From contig NZ_JAGSPK010000003.1 in NCBI RefSeq assembly GCF_018139565.1, positions 62,001-126,000 of the forward strand: 64,000 nt of DNA, in the 5' to 3' direction. The position numbers and the translations under genes are program-made. This document shows positions 46,182 to 56,414 of this stretch, one piece after another. The DNA is from Cognatundibacterium rivi (lineage in GTDB: Bacteria > Pseudomonadota > Gammaproteobacteria > Burkholderiales > Burkholderiaceae_D). The notes below the pieces were generated by a model. That model was not told the origin of the DNA. It saw nothing but the letters and a program-made list of their open reading frames with translations, and searched no databases. Each line of letters begins with the position of its first letter. The stretch's first letter is position 1.

Positions 46182-46499
46182 ATGACAACTCAATTCGACC
46201 AGGTCAGCGTCGTAAAAAAAGCGAATATTTACTTCGACGGCAAATGCGTTTCCCACACAGTATTGCTGGCTGACGGCACAAAAAAAACCATAGGCGTGAT
46301 CTTCCCATCCAGCCTGGTATTCAATACCGGTGCAGCTGAAATCATGGAGCTGAACGCAGGCAAATGCCGCATCCGCGTCAAAGGCGACAGTGAATGGTCA
46401 ACCTACGAAGGCGGCCAGCAATTCCAGGTACCCGCCAATTCCAGCTTCGAAATCGAAACGCTGGAAACCCTGGATTACGTTTGCCATTTCGTCGTCTGA
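46182..46499 (+). CDS. ppnP: Pyrimidine/purine nucleoside phosphorylase
   Basis: A 105-residue cupin-fold protein of the PpnP (formerly DUF1255/YaiE) family, which phosphorolyses various nucleosides. [30 protein letters not shown] and [21 protein letters not shown] are family segments. Length matches the family. It is monocistronic. Confidence 0.93.
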   Translation: MTTQFDQVSVVKKANIYFDGKCVSHTVLLADGTKKTIGVIFPSSLVFNTGAAEIMELNAGKCRIRVKGDSEWSTYEGGQQFQVPANSSFEIETLETLDYVCHFVV

Positions 46500-46732
46500 A
46501 TTATTTCATCACCTCAGAGTCAGTTGAGGTTTCGCAGCAGTAGCCATAAAAACCGCAAGCGATGGCAAACATGCTTTCGTCTTTCCTTTTCAGTTTGCTC
46601 TGTTGCACAGCGATTGCCCGGTCTTTTTTGGCTGGGCAATTGCATTTTTTACCGTATGTTGTGGAATACTGGACAGACACAAAGAAAAATCAGGTTCCCA
46701 AAAATCTTAGCCTTCAACTTTTCAAACTGAAA

Positions 46733-47161
46733 ATGAAAAAATCATCGTTCGCAAAATACATGTTGGCTACTATTTTTACACTACTTGGTAACGCAGCATG
46801 GTCAGCGCAAAACCTCGCAGTATGTGTCAATAGCAAAGGTATAGCCGAGGAGGCGGAGTGCCTCTCTAAGGAAATTGATTTGAAGGTCGCCAAGTTTCAG
46901 AAATATTTTTTGGCGGCGCAGAAACAGGAAAGTTTATCCGGGCGCTCCGCTGAAAAATTAATCGAAGCTCAGCAAACCTGGGAGAAATATCTGCGGCAGC
47001 ATTGTGATTATCTGTATAGCCGCGAGCAAGGTAGCGCTCGTTTTCGCGACTCTGCAGAATGTCAGTTACGGCTCTACGATGAGCGTATCAATGAAATCTG
47101 GATTTCCTATCTGACTTTTTTCGGTTCTGCAGAACCGGTACTCCCAGATCCTAAAAAATAA
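46733..47161 (+). CDS. LprI-like (DUF1311) exported protein
   Basis: A 142-residue protein from ATG 46733, where a signal peptide begins (MKKSSFAKYML, cleavage near AWSA at 24). The mature part has a four-Cys helical pattern: VCVNSKGIAEEAECLSKEI, QTWEKYLRQHCDYLY, SAECQLRLYDERINEI. This fits the lysozyme inhibitor LprI N-terminal domain. A longer frame exists from 46562 but lacks sense. The ribosome binding site is weak. Function is inferred loosely. Confidence 0.7.
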   Translation: MKKSSFAKYMLATIFTLLGNAAWSAQNLAVCVNSKGIAEEAECLSKEIDLKVAKFQKYFLAAQKQESLSGRSAEKLIEAQQTWEKYLRQHCDYLYSREQGSARFRDSAECQLRLYDERINEIWISYLTFFGSAEPVLPDPKK

Positions 47162-47286
47162 TTGCGCGTAATCCAAGTTGGGATGTATTGTTTTCTGAAC
47201 TTAATTCAGCGACTCAGGAACTAAAATCAGGCGCTAAAACACTTGTTCACTCACGGTGACATCCCTTTTTATTACAGTAAACAACA

Positions 47287-48840
47287 TCAGACTTTCGCTG
47301 TTTTCCTGAAATCTTTCGGGCGGAAGCCCATTACCGCCAGCGCACCGAAATACGCCGCAGCCGATATCAGTATCAGTACGAACAATGCGCCTGCGCGCAG
47401 CAATGGTGTATGTTTCATCGCAAGCCAGTGTATCTGATCTGACATCCAAGACGATACCGCAGCCATCAGCATTAAAGCCGCAGCCAGTTTAATCAGGAAC
47501 ATCAGCCAGCCTTTTTGCGGCTGAAAAATACCGCGGCGGCGCAATCCAACAAACAGCAACAGTGCGTTGATGCAAGCGCCCAGACCGACCGACAAAGCCA
47601 GACCGGCATGCGCAAACAAAGGCACAAACACCAGATTCAGTAATTGCGTTGCGATCATTACGGTCAGCGCGATTTTGACTGGCGTGCGTATATCCTGCCG
47701 CGCATAAAAACCCGGTGCCAGAATTTTCACCACGATCAGACCGATCAGACCAATGCCATAAGAAATCAGGGCATGCGAGGTCATCTGCACCGCATGATCA
47801 TCGAATTTACCATGATGAAACAAGGTAGCGGTCAGCGCTTCGGGAATCGTCGCAAGCGCCACAGCAGCAGGCATCGCTAACAGGAAAGTCAGACGCAAGC
47901 CCCAATCGAGCAATGCCGAATACTCCGTTGTGTCGCCGTCAGCATTCGCCTTGGACAAACCCGGTAGCAAGATCGTGCCTAAAGCGACGCCCAGCAGCGC
48001 GGTTGGGAATTCCATTAGCCTATCTGCACTGGCCAGCCAGCTGGTACTGCCTGCCACCATTTTGGAAGCCAGACTAGTGTTGATCAGAATACTGATCTGC
48101 GACGCCGAAACGGCCAGGATCGCTGGCAGCATATTGCGCACAATGCGGCGCACGCCTTCGTCCTGCCAGGCAGTATGCGGCCGCCAGCCTATGCGTGGCA
48201 ACATGCCAATTTTGACCAGAGCCGGAATCTGGATCGCCATTTGCAGCACACCCCCAACGAAAACGGCAATCGCCAGCGCATAAATCGGTTGCTCCAGATA
48301 GCGTGACAGCCACAAAGATCCGGCTATCGAGGTCAGGTTATAAATCACCGGCGTAAAAGCCGGTATTTTGAATTCGCGCCAGGTATTTAAAATACCGCCA
48401 GCCAGCGCCACCATCGACATAAAACCGATGTAAGGGAACATGATGCGAGTCATCACCACGCTGGCATTAAATACATCAGGCCGGTCTAACAGACCGTTCG
48501 CGGCCACATACAAAATCACCGGTGCACCGACGATACCGGCGGCGCAGGTCAGCAGCAAAGCCCAGGTCAGCAAGGTCGCGACATGATCGACCAGTGCCTT
48601 CGTCGCTTCTTCGCCCTGTCTGACTTTATATTCGGCCAGAATCGGTACAAAGGCCTGCGCGAACGCGCCTTCGGCAAATAAACGACGTAAAAGATTCGGG
48701 ATACGGAACGCGATATTGAATGCATCGGACAGTGCATTCGCGCCGAACTGGCTGTTAATCAGAATGTCGCGCGCCAGGCCTGTAATGCGCGACAACATCG
48801 TCATGCCGCTGATAGAAGCAAGAGTTTTCAGTAAATTCAT
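47287..48840 (-). CDS. murJ: Lipid II flippase
   Basis: A 517-residue polytopic protein of the MurJ/MviN family (about 14 membrane spans) that moves the peptidoglycan precursor lipid II to the periplasm. Typical stretches are TMLSRITGLARDILI, NAFRIPNLLRRLFAEGAFAQAFVPI and LPMRIGWRPH-like PRIGWRPHTAW. Length is normal. It is divergent from the serine hydrolase and convergent with the LprI-like gene. Confidence 0.96.
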   Translation of the reverse strand: MNLLKTLASISGMTMLSRITGLARDILINSQFGANALSDAFNIAFRIPNLLRRLFAEGAFAQAFVPILAEYKVRQGEEATKALVDHVATLLTWALLLTCAAGIVGAPVILYVAANGLLDRPDVFNASVVMTRIMFPYIGFMSMVALAGGILNTWREFKIPAFTPVIYNLTSIAGSLWLSRYLEQPIYALAIAVFVGGVLQMAIQIPALVKIGMLPRIGWRPHTAWQDEGVRRIVRNMLPAILAVSASQISILINTSLASKMVAGSTSWLASADRLMEFPTALLGVALGTILLPGLSKANADGDTTEYSALLDWGLRLTFLLAMPAAVALATIPEALTATLFHHGKFDDHAVQMTSHALISYGIGLIGLIVVKILAPGFYARQDIRTPVKIALTVMIATQLLNLVFVPLFAHAGLALSVGLGACINALLLFVGLRRRGIFQPQKGWLMFLIKLAAALMLMAAVSSWMSDQIHWLAMKHTPLLRAGALFVLILISAAAYFGALAVMGFRPKDFRKTAKV

Positions 48841-48942
48841 GGTGCGGCATTATATCGCGAGCGCCTTCATGCACTGCACAATCTTCCGCTTTTACCGTGA
48901 TTTGTTACACTGCGGTTTCTGATCTGTTCCCGGAGTAGAGCC

Positions 48943-50031
48943 ATGCCCCGCCTCTGTCATCTCATTAAGTTTCTGCGCAGCAGCACCCTCATCGTTCTGA
49001 GCCTGTTGAGTGCGCTATCCGCCCAGAATGTCGCGGCAAAACAGCCTGATCCGCTGGAAACCGCCGCCAGCCAGTTGTTTGCCAGCGGTTTCCGCGGTGC
49101 GCTACTTGCGGCGCGCGGCGATAAGATTTTGCTGCAAAAAAGCAGCGCCGACTTTGGTGATCTGCAACGCCCTTTCCGTTTCGCCTCGATCACCAAGCAA
49201 ATGACCGCGATCCTGATAATGCAGGAAGTCGATGCCGGGCGTTTGCAACTCGATCAGCCGCTGGGAAAGTATTGGCCCGATTATCCGAATCCGCAGGCGC
49301 GCCAGATCACGCTGCGGCAACTGTTGACGCATTATTCCAGCCTTTACAATGAAAACGCCGAGCCTACGTTTCACATGCGTAATGCCAATCAGGGCGACAA
49401 TATGCAGGCCTTCGCAAGCGGCATCTGCGCAGGGCCAATGAAAAGTGCGCCGGGCAGCACATTCGACTACAACAACTGCGACTATCTTGTGCTGGGTGCT
49501 CTGCTGGAAAAAATCAGCGGTCAGCCTTTTGCCCAATTACTCCAAAGACGCCTGTTCCAGCCTTCCGGCATGAAAAGCGCTGGCATGTACAACGCCGCGA
49601 TGCCGGACAACCCGGCGCATGTGCACGGCACACTGGGTGGGAAAGCTGAACCGGAAGTGAATTTCGCCAGTTACGGCGCGGCCGGTTCGTCGTATGGCAC
49701 GCTGCAAGACTTACTCGCCTTTGACCGCGCCTTCATTGCGGGCAAGCTGCTGACGCCCGCCGCCCGCGCTGACATGCTGAAACCGAATGCCACCGGCGGT
49801 GCGCTCGGCGTCTGGGTCTATCCATTCAAAGGCGCTGACGAACGCAAACCGACCACCATCGTCGAACGTCAGGGCTGGATCGCCGGTGTGCGCATCCTGA
49901 ATCTGCTCGATATCCAAAACGGTCATATCCTGATCCTCGTCAGCACCAACGGCGACCTTGATCTGACCCAGACCTGGAACAATCAGGGCCCGGCAGCAGG
50001 AATACTGAAAGCGCTGTTACAGAGTAAATAA
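48943..50031 (+). CDS. Exported beta-lactamase-family serine hydrolase
   Basis: A 362-residue penicillin-binding-protein-like serine hydrolase with a signal peptide (hydrophobic about 15-30). FRFASITKQMTA gives the S-x-x-K tetrad with Ser82 and Lys85. FDYNNCDYLVLG supplies the Y-x-N element and HGTLGG a likely third box. Family members are peptidases, esterases or class C-type lactamases; the substrate is unknown. Followed by repeat copy C. Confidence 0.85.
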   Translation: MPRLCHLIKFLRSSTLIVLSLLSALSAQNVAAKQPDPLETAASQLFASGFRGALLAARGDKILLQKSSADFGDLQRPFRFASITKQMTAILIMQEVDAGRLQLDQPLGKYWPDYPNPQARQITLRQLLTHYSSLYNENAEPTFHMRNANQGDNMQAFASGICAGPMKSAPGSTFDYNNCDYLVLGALLEKISGQPFAQLLQRRLFQPSGMKSAGMYNAAMPDNPAHVHGTLGGKAEPEVNFASYGAAGSSYGTLQDLLAFDRAFIAGKLLTPAARADMLKPNATGGALGVWVYPFKGADERKPTTIVERQGWIAGVRILNLLDIQNGHILILVSTNGDLDLTQTWNNQGPAAGILKALLQSK

Positions 50032-50061
50032 GCCTGTAAAACAGCTTCCAGAGGCAAAAAT

Positions 50062-50132
50062 ATACTCCCCGGGGTATATTTAAAAGCCCTTTGTTTATGC
50101 TGAGAATAAGGCGAAAATCGAAGATACTCCCC
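50062..50132 (+). repeat. Intergenic repeat, copy C
   Basis: Starts with ATACTCCCCGGGGTAT (50062-50077), a near-perfect palindrome, and ends with ATACTCCCC (50124-50132), 71 bp in all. The internal hairpin is short (CCTT with AAGG, about 50088-50111). It lies between the convergent serine hydrolase and Lrp-type genes. Confidence 0.8.
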
Positions 50133-50142
50133 TGAAATTGCC

Positions 50143-50616
50143 TTATTCCTCGAGTAAAGCAGTATCAATCTGCTGGGTATCTTTCAACGTCTGCAAGACA
50201 ATATTCGAGCGGATATCGAGCACGCCGGCGGTTTTGTAGAGGCGTTCCAGAACGAAGCTGGAGTAATGCTTGAGATTGCGGGCACGCACACGCAGCAGGT
50301 AATTGGCGTCGCCGGTGATGATGTAGGAACCGGTCACTTCCGGCCACTGCTGCAAGGCTTGCGAAAAATTCTCATGCCATTGTTCGACATCGCGCCGCAT
50401 CGTCACCTGCACAAACGCATCCACCTCCAGCCCGACTTTTTCGGTATCAATCACGGCGCAATAATGATGAATCACGCCGGCCTCTTCCAGCATACGCACC
50501 CGCCGCAGGCAGGATGAGGGCGATAAAAATACTTTGTCCGCCAATTCCTGATTGCTGATACGGCCATCGGTTTGCAGGTAATCGAGAATTTTCAGATCGG
50601 TCGCATCGAGTTGCAT
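50143..50616 (-). CDS. Lrp/AsnC family regulator of the kynurenine operon (KynR-like)
   Basis: A 157-residue regulator. An N-terminal helix-turn-helix (LDYLQTDGRISNQELADKVFLSPSSCLRRVRMLEEAG in segments) is followed by a RAM ligand domain (VEQWHENFSQALQQWPEVTGSYIITGDANYLLRV). I chose ATG 50616 with AGGAAA upstream; the frame opens 69 bp earlier. It is divergent from kynB, as KynR is in Pseudomonas, where it activates kyn genes in response to kynurenine. The link is inferred from position. Confidence 0.82.
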   Translation of the reverse strand: MQLDATDLKILDYLQTDGRISNQELADKVFLSPSSCLRRVRMLEEAGVIHHYCAVIDTEKVGLEVDAFVQVTMRRDVEQWHENFSQALQQWPEVTGSYIITGDANYLLRVRARNLKHYSSFVLERLYKTAGVLDIRSNIVLQTLKDTQQIDTALLEE

Positions 50617-50795
50617 GGTTTTCCTGTTTTCTGGTGTATTTGCGCAATGCAAAAAAACACCTTCACATTTTCCGTCAAATAACACTTATTTATTCGCAGC
50701 ATATTCTACCAATGCCGTTTTTAATAATGTGATTTGCAACAATTATTCAGGCAATCCAGCATAAAATCTCTGCCTGTTCTGTTAAGGAGTTTGCC

Positions 50796-51512
50796 ATGTC
50801 TGATCTGTCTAAGCTGCCTGAAATGCCGCGTTTGTGGGACATCACACCGGCGATACAACCGGGGATTCCGGTCTGGCCGGGCGACAGTGCTTACAGCGCT
50901 GAAACCACTTGGCAAATTGCCGACGGCTGCCCGGTCAAAGTCAGCAAGATCACGATGTCCACCCATACCGGCGCACATTGCGACGCGCCTTCGCATTACG
51001 ATGTTGACGGTAAATCCATCGATCAGGTCGCGCTGGAGACCTATATCGGTACCTGCCGCGTGATTCATTGTGTCGGCGTGGCGCAGGTTTTACCAGAACA
51101 CGTCAGCGACTGTTTGCACAACCTGCCGCCCCGCGTGCTGTTCCGCACCTATCGGCAAGCGCCGCAAATGCAATGGGATGCAGATTTTCCGAGTATTGCC
51201 CCGGCAACCATCGATCTGCTGGCGCAGCACGGCGTCAGGCTGATTGGCATCGACAGCCCGTCTTTCGACCCGCAGGAATCCAAAACGCTGGATGCACATC
51301 TGCGCATGAAGCAGCATCAGATGGCGATTCTGGAAGGCATTGTTCTTGATGATGTGCCTGAGGGCGATTACGAATTAATCTGTCTGCCCTTAAAACTCGC
51401 CGGACTCGATGCCAGCCCGGTGCGGGCGATACTCAGAGCGCTGCCGACAATCAAAACCGCATCAGCGTACAACCATATACACCACGATAATATTTTCAGG
51501 AGATCACGATGA
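50796..51512 (+). CDS. kynB: Kynurenine formamidase
   Basis: A 238-residue zinc hydrolase converting N-formylkynurenine to kynurenine. [16 protein letters not shown] (about 16-31) and the metal site [15 protein letters not shown] are cyclase-like/KynB signatures. AAGGAG gives a good ribosome binding site. The stop overlaps the kynU start in ATGA. Confidence 0.96.
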   Translation: MSDLSKLPEMPRLWDITPAIQPGIPVWPGDSAYSAETTWQIADGCPVKVSKITMSTHTGAHCDAPSHYDVDGKSIDQVALETYIGTCRVIHCVGVAQVLPEHVSDCLHNLPPRVLFRTYRQAPQMQWDADFPSIAPATIDLLAQHGVRLIGIDSPSFDPQESKTLDAHLRMKQHQMAILEGIVLDDVPEGDYELICLPLKLAGLDASPVRAILRALPTIKTASAYNHIHHDNIFRRSR

Positions 51513-52759
51513 CCACGCCCAACAGCCGCGCCGCCTGCGAGCAACTCGATCAGCAAGACCCGCTGGCCGCTTTACGCGATGAATTTCTTTTGCCCGACGG
51601 CGTTATTTATCTCGACGGTAATTCACTGGGTGCGCGCCCGAAAGCCTCGCTGCAAAGGGCGCAGGAAGTGATCGCGCAGGAATGGGGCACCGATCTGATC
51701 AAAAGCTGGAATAAGGCTGGCTGGTTCGATCTGCCGTCCACACTGGGAAATCAGCTCGCACCGCTGATCGGCGCGCAGGCAGACGAAGTGGTCGTCACCG
51801 ACTCGACCTCCATTAATTTGTTCAAAGCCATCAGCGCGGCCTTGCAGATGCAATCCGGCGATGCGCAACGCAAAGTCATCATCACCGAGCGCAGCAATTT
51901 CCCTACCGATATTTACATGGCGGAAGGCATCACCCGCTGGCTGGATCGCGACTATCAGATACAACTGATCGATACTCCTGACGAGCTGCCGCAGGTCATC
52001 AATGAAAAAACGGCGCTGGTGATGTTGACGCATGTGAACTACCGCACCGGCTATCTGCACGATATGGCAGCGGTGACCGCCCTGATTCATCAGCACGGTG
52101 CGCTGGCCTTATGGGATCTGGCACATTCCGCCGGCGCGGTGCCTGTGGAATTGAATGCGGCGCAGGCCGATTTCGCAGTTGGCTGCACTTATAAATATCT
52201 GAATGGCGGCCCCGGTGCGCCCGCATTCATCTGGGTACCGCGACGCCATCAGGCTGCATTTCAGCATCCGCTGTCGGGCTGGTGGGGGCATGCAAGCCCA
52301 TTCGCGATGCAGCCGCATTTTGAGCCAACGGCCAGTATCCGCCGCGCCTTGTGCGGCACGCAACCGATGGTGTCGCTGGCGCTGGTCGGCTGCGGTCTCG
52401 ATATCTTCGGTAAAACCACGATGCAGGCGATACGCGAAAAATCACTGGCATTAACTGATTTATTTATCGCGCTGGTTGAAAGCCAGTGCGCCGCACATCC
52501 GCTGGAACTGGTCACGCCACGTCAACACCAGCAACGCGGCAGCCAGGCCAGTTTCCATCATCCGCATGCTTACGCGATTATCCAGGCCTTGATAGAACGC
52601 GGCGTGATCGGCGATTACCGCGAGCCCGGCATCATGCGTTTTGGTTTCACCCCTTTATACGTGCGTTATGTCGATGTCTGGGATGCCGTTGCCAATCTGC
52701 GCGACATACTCGACCGCGAAGATTACGATCTGCATGCAAAGCGTCATGCCGTGACCTGA
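51509..52759 (+). CDS. kynU: Kynureninase
   Basis: A 416-residue PLP enzyme cleaving kynurenine to anthranilate and alanine. [16 protein letters not shown] is the N-terminal signature, [17 protein letters not shown] holds the PLP Asp and [16 protein letters not shown] the Schiff-base Lys. It follows kynB with a 4 bp overlap and is 76 bp before kynA. Confidence 0.97.
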   Translation: MTTPNSRAACEQLDQQDPLAALRDEFLLPDGVIYLDGNSLGARPKASLQRAQEVIAQEWGTDLIKSWNKAGWFDLPSTLGNQLAPLIGAQADEVVVTDSTSINLFKAISAALQMQSGDAQRKVIITERSNFPTDIYMAEGITRWLDRDYQIQLIDTPDELPQVINEKTALVMLTHVNYRTGYLHDMAAVTALIHQHGALALWDLAHSAGAVPVELNAAQADFAVGCTYKYLNGGPGAPAFIWVPRRHQAAFQHPLSGWWGHASPFAMQPHFEPTASIRRALCGTQPMVSLALVGCGLDIFGKTTMQAIREKSLALTDLFIALVESQCAAHPLELVTPRQHQQRGSQASFHHPHAYAIIQALIERGVIGDYREPGIMRFGFTPLYVRYVDVWDAVANLRDILDREDYDLHAKRHAVT

Positions 52760-52835
52760 TCACAGCGGCGATAAAGACAAATGAGCAGATAAGTCAGCAG
52801 ACAAAGCAACAGCAACGATAAAAAAGAGGAACACA

Positions 52836-53690
52836 ATGAGCAACGACAATACACCCGCTGGCAAATGCCCGATGGCATGGCATGGCGCACAGATGGATTT
52901 TTCGAATGACATGAGTTACGGCGATTATCTGGGTCTGGATCAGATACTGACGGCGCAACATCCGCGCTCGCCAAATCACAACGAGATGCTGTTTATCGTA
53001 CAGCACCAGACCAGCGAACTCTGGATTAAGCTGATGCTGCATGAGCTGCATGCGGTGCGGGTACAGATACGCAATAATGATTTGCCGCCTGCGTTCAAAA
53101 TGCTGTCACGCGTGGCACGCATCATGGATCAGCTGGTGCACGCCTGGGATGTGCTGGCAACCATGACGCCGAGTGAATACACCGCGATCCGCCCTTACCT
53201 CGGAGCCTCGTCCGGCTTTCAATCGCATCAGTACCGCGAACTGGAATACCTGCTCGGCAATAAGAATGCGGCCTTACTGAGCGTGCATGAAAGCAAACCG
53301 GCAATCCATGCCACGCTCAGCGATGCGTTGCACACGCCATCGATTTACGATGAAGCGATCATGCTGATGGCACGGCAGGGTCTGGCGATTGATGCTGAGC
53401 GCTTGCAAGCAGACTGGACACAATCGACGACCGCCAATGAATCCGTTAAAGCCGCATGGCTGCAAGTGTACCGCGCGCCGGAACAACACTGGTCTTTGTA
53501 TGAGCTGGCAGAAAAACTGGTGGATATGGAAACCGCTTTCCGCATCTGGCGCTTCCGTCATGTGACCACCGTAGAACGCATCATCGGCTTTAAAACCGGT
53601 ACCGGCGGCACGGCTGGCGTCAGTTACCTGCGCAAGATGCTGGATGTGGTGCTGTTTCCGGAATTATTCGCCCTGCGCACCGCGCTGTAA
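52836..53690 (+). CDS. kynA: Tryptophan 2,3-dioxygenase
   Basis: A 284-residue heme dioxygenase that opens tryptophan to N-formylkynurenine, first step of the anthranilate pathway. [30 protein letters not shown] and [17 protein letters not shown] are family motifs; [25 protein letters not shown] ends the protein. The heme-axial His is in RFRHVTTVE. Last of the three operon genes. Confidence 0.97.
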   Translation: MSNDNTPAGKCPMAWHGAQMDFSNDMSYGDYLGLDQILTAQHPRSPNHNEMLFIVQHQTSELWIKLMLHELHAVRVQIRNNDLPPAFKMLSRVARIMDQLVHAWDVLATMTPSEYTAIRPYLGASSGFQSHQYRELEYLLGNKNAALLSVHESKPAIHATLSDALHTPSIYDEAIMLMARQGLAIDAERLQADWTQSTTANESVKAAWLQVYRAPEQHWSLYELAEKLVDMETAFRIWRFRHVTTVERIIGFKTGTGGTAGVSYLRKMLDVVLFPELFALRTAL

Positions 53691-53961
53691 GCATGAGTGC
53701 CTGTCAAACCTGACTCAAGAAGCTAGTCACAACATCCTCGCAGCCCGTCCGTCCCGGCAGCGGCTTGGCGGGATGTTGACGCCGCGCAATCTTTCTGCCC
53801 TTGATGGATTTATAATGTGAGGGTGTTTCACGGATACCCACTTATTGATTATCCACCCCGCCACAGCAACCTTATGACCATCACCAGTTGCATGATGAGT
53901 GTCCGTAGCAGTAAGAGGGCATAAGAACGATGTCGCGGCTGGTTTGATTATGGAGTCTGAC
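53691..53961. other. 271 bp interval after kynA
   Basis: No gene recognised. It contains a TATAAT sequence at 53811-53816 without a well-spaced -35 box and no terminator of normal form. It probably carries the promoter of the small gene and the LysE gene. Confidence 0.4.
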
Positions 53962-54207
53962 ATGCACCGCCACGGTATTACCGCTATTCCTGATTTCCCC
54001 GCTTCTGCCACACCGCTGACCGATATCGCCCATATTGACGCGCAGCGCCACGATCTGCGCACTGCAGCGTATGTGGAAACCGCGATCCGCCTGCAACAAA
54101 GCCACGGCACCAGTTGCGCGCTGGAATACCTGCAGGCGAATGATGTTGATCCAGTCACTAGCGGGCGAGTCCTGAGCCATCCGGAAAAACGCCGCCACTC
54201 ACTGTAA
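53962..54207 (+). CDS. Small hypothetical protein
   Basis: An 81-residue frame, MHRHGITAIPDFP..., with GGAG six bases ahead of its ATG at 53962; longer in-frame starts at 53899 and 53950 are less well placed. Sequence is His/Ala/Asp-rich without signal peptide or membrane segment. It lies 73 bp before the LysE gene. I do not recognise it, and coding is plausible rather than sure. Confidence 0.5.
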   Translation: MHRHGITAIPDFPASATPLTDIAHIDAQRHDLRTAAYVETAIRLQQSHGTSCALEYLQANDVDPVTSGRVLSHPEKRRHSL

Positions 54208-54280
54208 TTTAAGCACAGCGGACGATACCCGCTTGAAGGCAAATCGCAGATAATGTTGGTTTGCTTTTCTGGGTGATGCC

Positions 54281-54907
54281 ATGCTGACTTTACAAACTGC
54301 GCTGACTTTCTTTGGTATTTCAATTTTGCTGGGACTGACGCCCGGCCCCGATAACCTGTTCGTGCTGATGCAATCGGCAACGCAGGGACGCAAAGCGGGC
54401 ATGCTGGTCGTCTTTGGTCTCAGTACCGGCATCATCGTCCACACCAGCGCCATTGCGATGGGGCTGGCCACACTGTTTGCCGCCTCGGCGACCGCATTTC
54501 TTGTTCTCAAATTCGTCGGCGCAGCTTATCTTGCGTATCTGGCGTGGGGCGCGTTTCATGCTCCGGTCGGCGATACGGCAGGTAACAGCGCACTGATCAT
54601 GCGTCCGGCGCAGCTGTATTTGCGCGGCATTATCATGAATCTGACGAATCCTAAGGTCGTGTTATTTTTCCTCGCGTTGCTGCCGCAGTTTGTCTCCGCA
54701 GAACGTGGTGCGATTGCACCGCAGTTTTTTCAGCTTGGTGCCATTTTCATCATCTCAACCTTGATCACCTTTGGTGGTATCGCCTGGTTCGCCGCCAGTG
54801 TCGGTCAGCGTTTGCGCCGCTCGGCACAAGCACAGCGCTGGCTCAATCGCAGCGCGGCGACTGTGTTTGCCTTACTGGCCGCCAAACTCGCATTCGCGCA
54901 ACGCTGA
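54281..54907 (+). CDS. LysE/RhtB family amino-acid exporter
   Basis: A 208-residue membrane protein with six predicted spans. The N-terminal FGISILLGLTPGPDNLFVLMQSATQGRKAG is the LysE family hallmark (GxxPGPD), and FLRGIIMNLTNPKVVLFF-like LRGIIMNLTNPKVVLFFLALLPQF lies in the third to fourth spans. It exports an amino acid or related compound. Following a kynurenine operon, an aromatic amine or tryptophan metabolite is only a guess. Confidence 0.9.
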   Translation: MLTLQTALTFFGISILLGLTPGPDNLFVLMQSATQGRKAGMLVVFGLSTGIIVHTSAIAMGLATLFAASATAFLVLKFVGAAYLAYLAWGAFHAPVGDTAGNSALIMRPAQLYLRGIIMNLTNPKVVLFFLALLPQFVSAERGAIAPQFFQLGAIFIISTLITFGGIAWFAASVGQRLRRSAQAQRWLNRSAATVFALLAAKLAFAQR

Positions 54908-54965
54908 GAAAGTTCTTTACATCAATTCAACTGGTCGCTTTCGCGACAGAAATTCAGGAGTCAAC

Positions 54966-55574
54966 ATGCATACCGTGATACGCGAAAATCAGGCCGTCGT
55001 GCCATCCAAAATCGTCTGTGCTGGCCGCAATTATGTCGAACATATCGCCGAACTCGATAACGAAGTTCCGACAGAACCGGTGATTTTTGTCAAACCAAAT
55101 TCGGCTCTGTCTGAGGAACTGCGCTCGGATGGCGACGATATCCATTTCGAAGGTGAAATCAGCTTCCTGTTGCAGAATGGCCAGATCGATGCGGTCGGTT
55201 TCGGTCTCGATCTGACCCGCCGTGCGGTGCAGACCAACCTGAAAAAACAAGGATTACCGTGGGAACGCGCCAAAGCGTTTGATGGCTCGGCAGTATTCAG
55301 CCAGTTTGTGCGCTTCGACGGCAATCTGGAAGCGCTACGGCTGGAATTACTGATTAACGGACAGCTCGCACAACATGGCGGCACACCGCTGATGCTGTTT
55401 AAACCTGCACAATTACTGGCATCGATACAGAGTTTTATGAGCCTCAATGATGGCGACATCCTGATGACAGGCACACCGAAAGGCGTGGGACCAGTTCAAA
55501 GCGGTGCAATTTTCACCGGCAGGATTTATTCCGGCGACCACCTGCTGGTCGAGCAGCAATGGACGGCGTTGTGA
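54966..55574 (+). CDS. Fumarylacetoacetate hydrolase family protein
   Basis: A 202-residue enzyme of the FAH/YcgM family. KIVCAGRNYVEHIAEL, PVIFVKPNSALS and IHFEGEISFLL with metal-binding Glu residues, and MTGTPKGVGPV, are typical. It acts on beta-diketo or enol acids by hydrolysis, decarboxylation or isomerisation; exact substrate unknown. CAGGAGTC provides the ribosome binding site. It lies 58 bp after the LysE gene. Confidence 0.88.
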   Translation: MHTVIRENQAVVPSKIVCAGRNYVEHIAELDNEVPTEPVIFVKPNSALSEELRSDGDDIHFEGEISFLLQNGQIDAVGFGLDLTRRAVQTNLKKQGLPWERAKAFDGSAVFSQFVRFDGNLEALRLELLINGQLAQHGGTPLMLFKPAQLLASIQSFMSLNDGDILMTGTPKGVGPVQSGAIFTGRIYSGDHLLVEQQWTAL

Positions 55575-55714
55575 TCAAGTAAAAAATAAACCATCACTTT
55601 GTAACAGATATTTTACAATACCCCTCGATAAAATCTTTGTCTCCCGCCGCTGCATTGCTGGTCAGAAAAAAGCGCGGGAACAATTCATTACCTTTATTTT
55701 TGACTGGAGTATTC

Positions 55715-56302
55715 ATGCTCAACCCGGTTGTCTGTTTTTCTGTTGTGCTTATCCTGCTTGCACCGCTATCGGCACACGCTGATTTAAAAAAATGTGTCAG
55801 CAGTACCGGTACGGTTACCTACACAGATCAACCTTGCGCCAGCAAAGCAGGCGAATCAGTCAAGGAAGTCCGTGACGACGCAGCATTAAAGAAAATCAGC
55901 TCTCGCATCAAAGAGCAGGATGTAGGAAAAAGCTGCTGGCAACTGTCGCATCGCTATTCACAATGCAGCGTCGCCGTGGAGCAGTTGCTGATGTCGAATT
56001 TCCGCGAAAACTGCGCTATCCCTATGAATCAGTTCGAGCGCGAACGGGCAAATGAGAATTCACGATCAAGAAATTATCGTGAAGAACAAGAAGGAAATGA
56101 TCTCGAATACAACCATCGCTATACCCGTAAAAGCCGCGATGTACTTGAATGTGATGGTCTGCAAAGAAATATGTGGGACTTTCTGAAATCCACATTCAAC
56201 GACAAGATCAGCCAGCAAGACGCAAAAGCCATCGATTACAAACTGCAAGTAGCTCCCGCGGACGGTCGCGATCCCGTCATTCTGAAACGTAATAAACATT
56301 AA
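55715..56302 (+). CDS. DUF4124 domain exported protein
   Basis: A 195-residue protein from ATG 55715 (GGAG six bases upstream). The signal peptide ends near AHA at 22, then a DUF4124 unit: DLKKCVSSTGTVTYTDQPCAS. The rest is charged, with four more Cys (KSCWQLSHRYSQCSV, ENCAI, LECDGL). DUF4124 proteins are widespread periplasmic proteins of unknown function. Confidence 0.75.
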   Translation: MLNPVVCFSVVLILLAPLSAHADLKKCVSSTGTVTYTDQPCASKAGESVKEVRDDAALKKISSRIKEQDVGKSCWQLSHRYSQCSVAVEQLLMSNFRENCAIPMNQFERERANENSRSRNYREEQEGNDLEYNHRYTRKSRDVLECDGLQRNMWDFLKSTFNDKISQQDAKAIDYKLQVAPADGRDPVILKRNKH

Positions 56303-56414
56303 TCGTCACAGCTACTACTGCAAACAAACTGGGAATAGTGCCGAAAGAGCTTTATACACAGCCATTAACGCGTATGAAGCTATTTTTTATGCTTTTTTTC
56401 ACAGCCGTCGATTT

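Noticed and set aside
46562-46732. N-terminal extension of the LprI-like gene
   Set aside because: The added residues would place the signal peptide internally; ATG 46733 starts the signal peptide directly.
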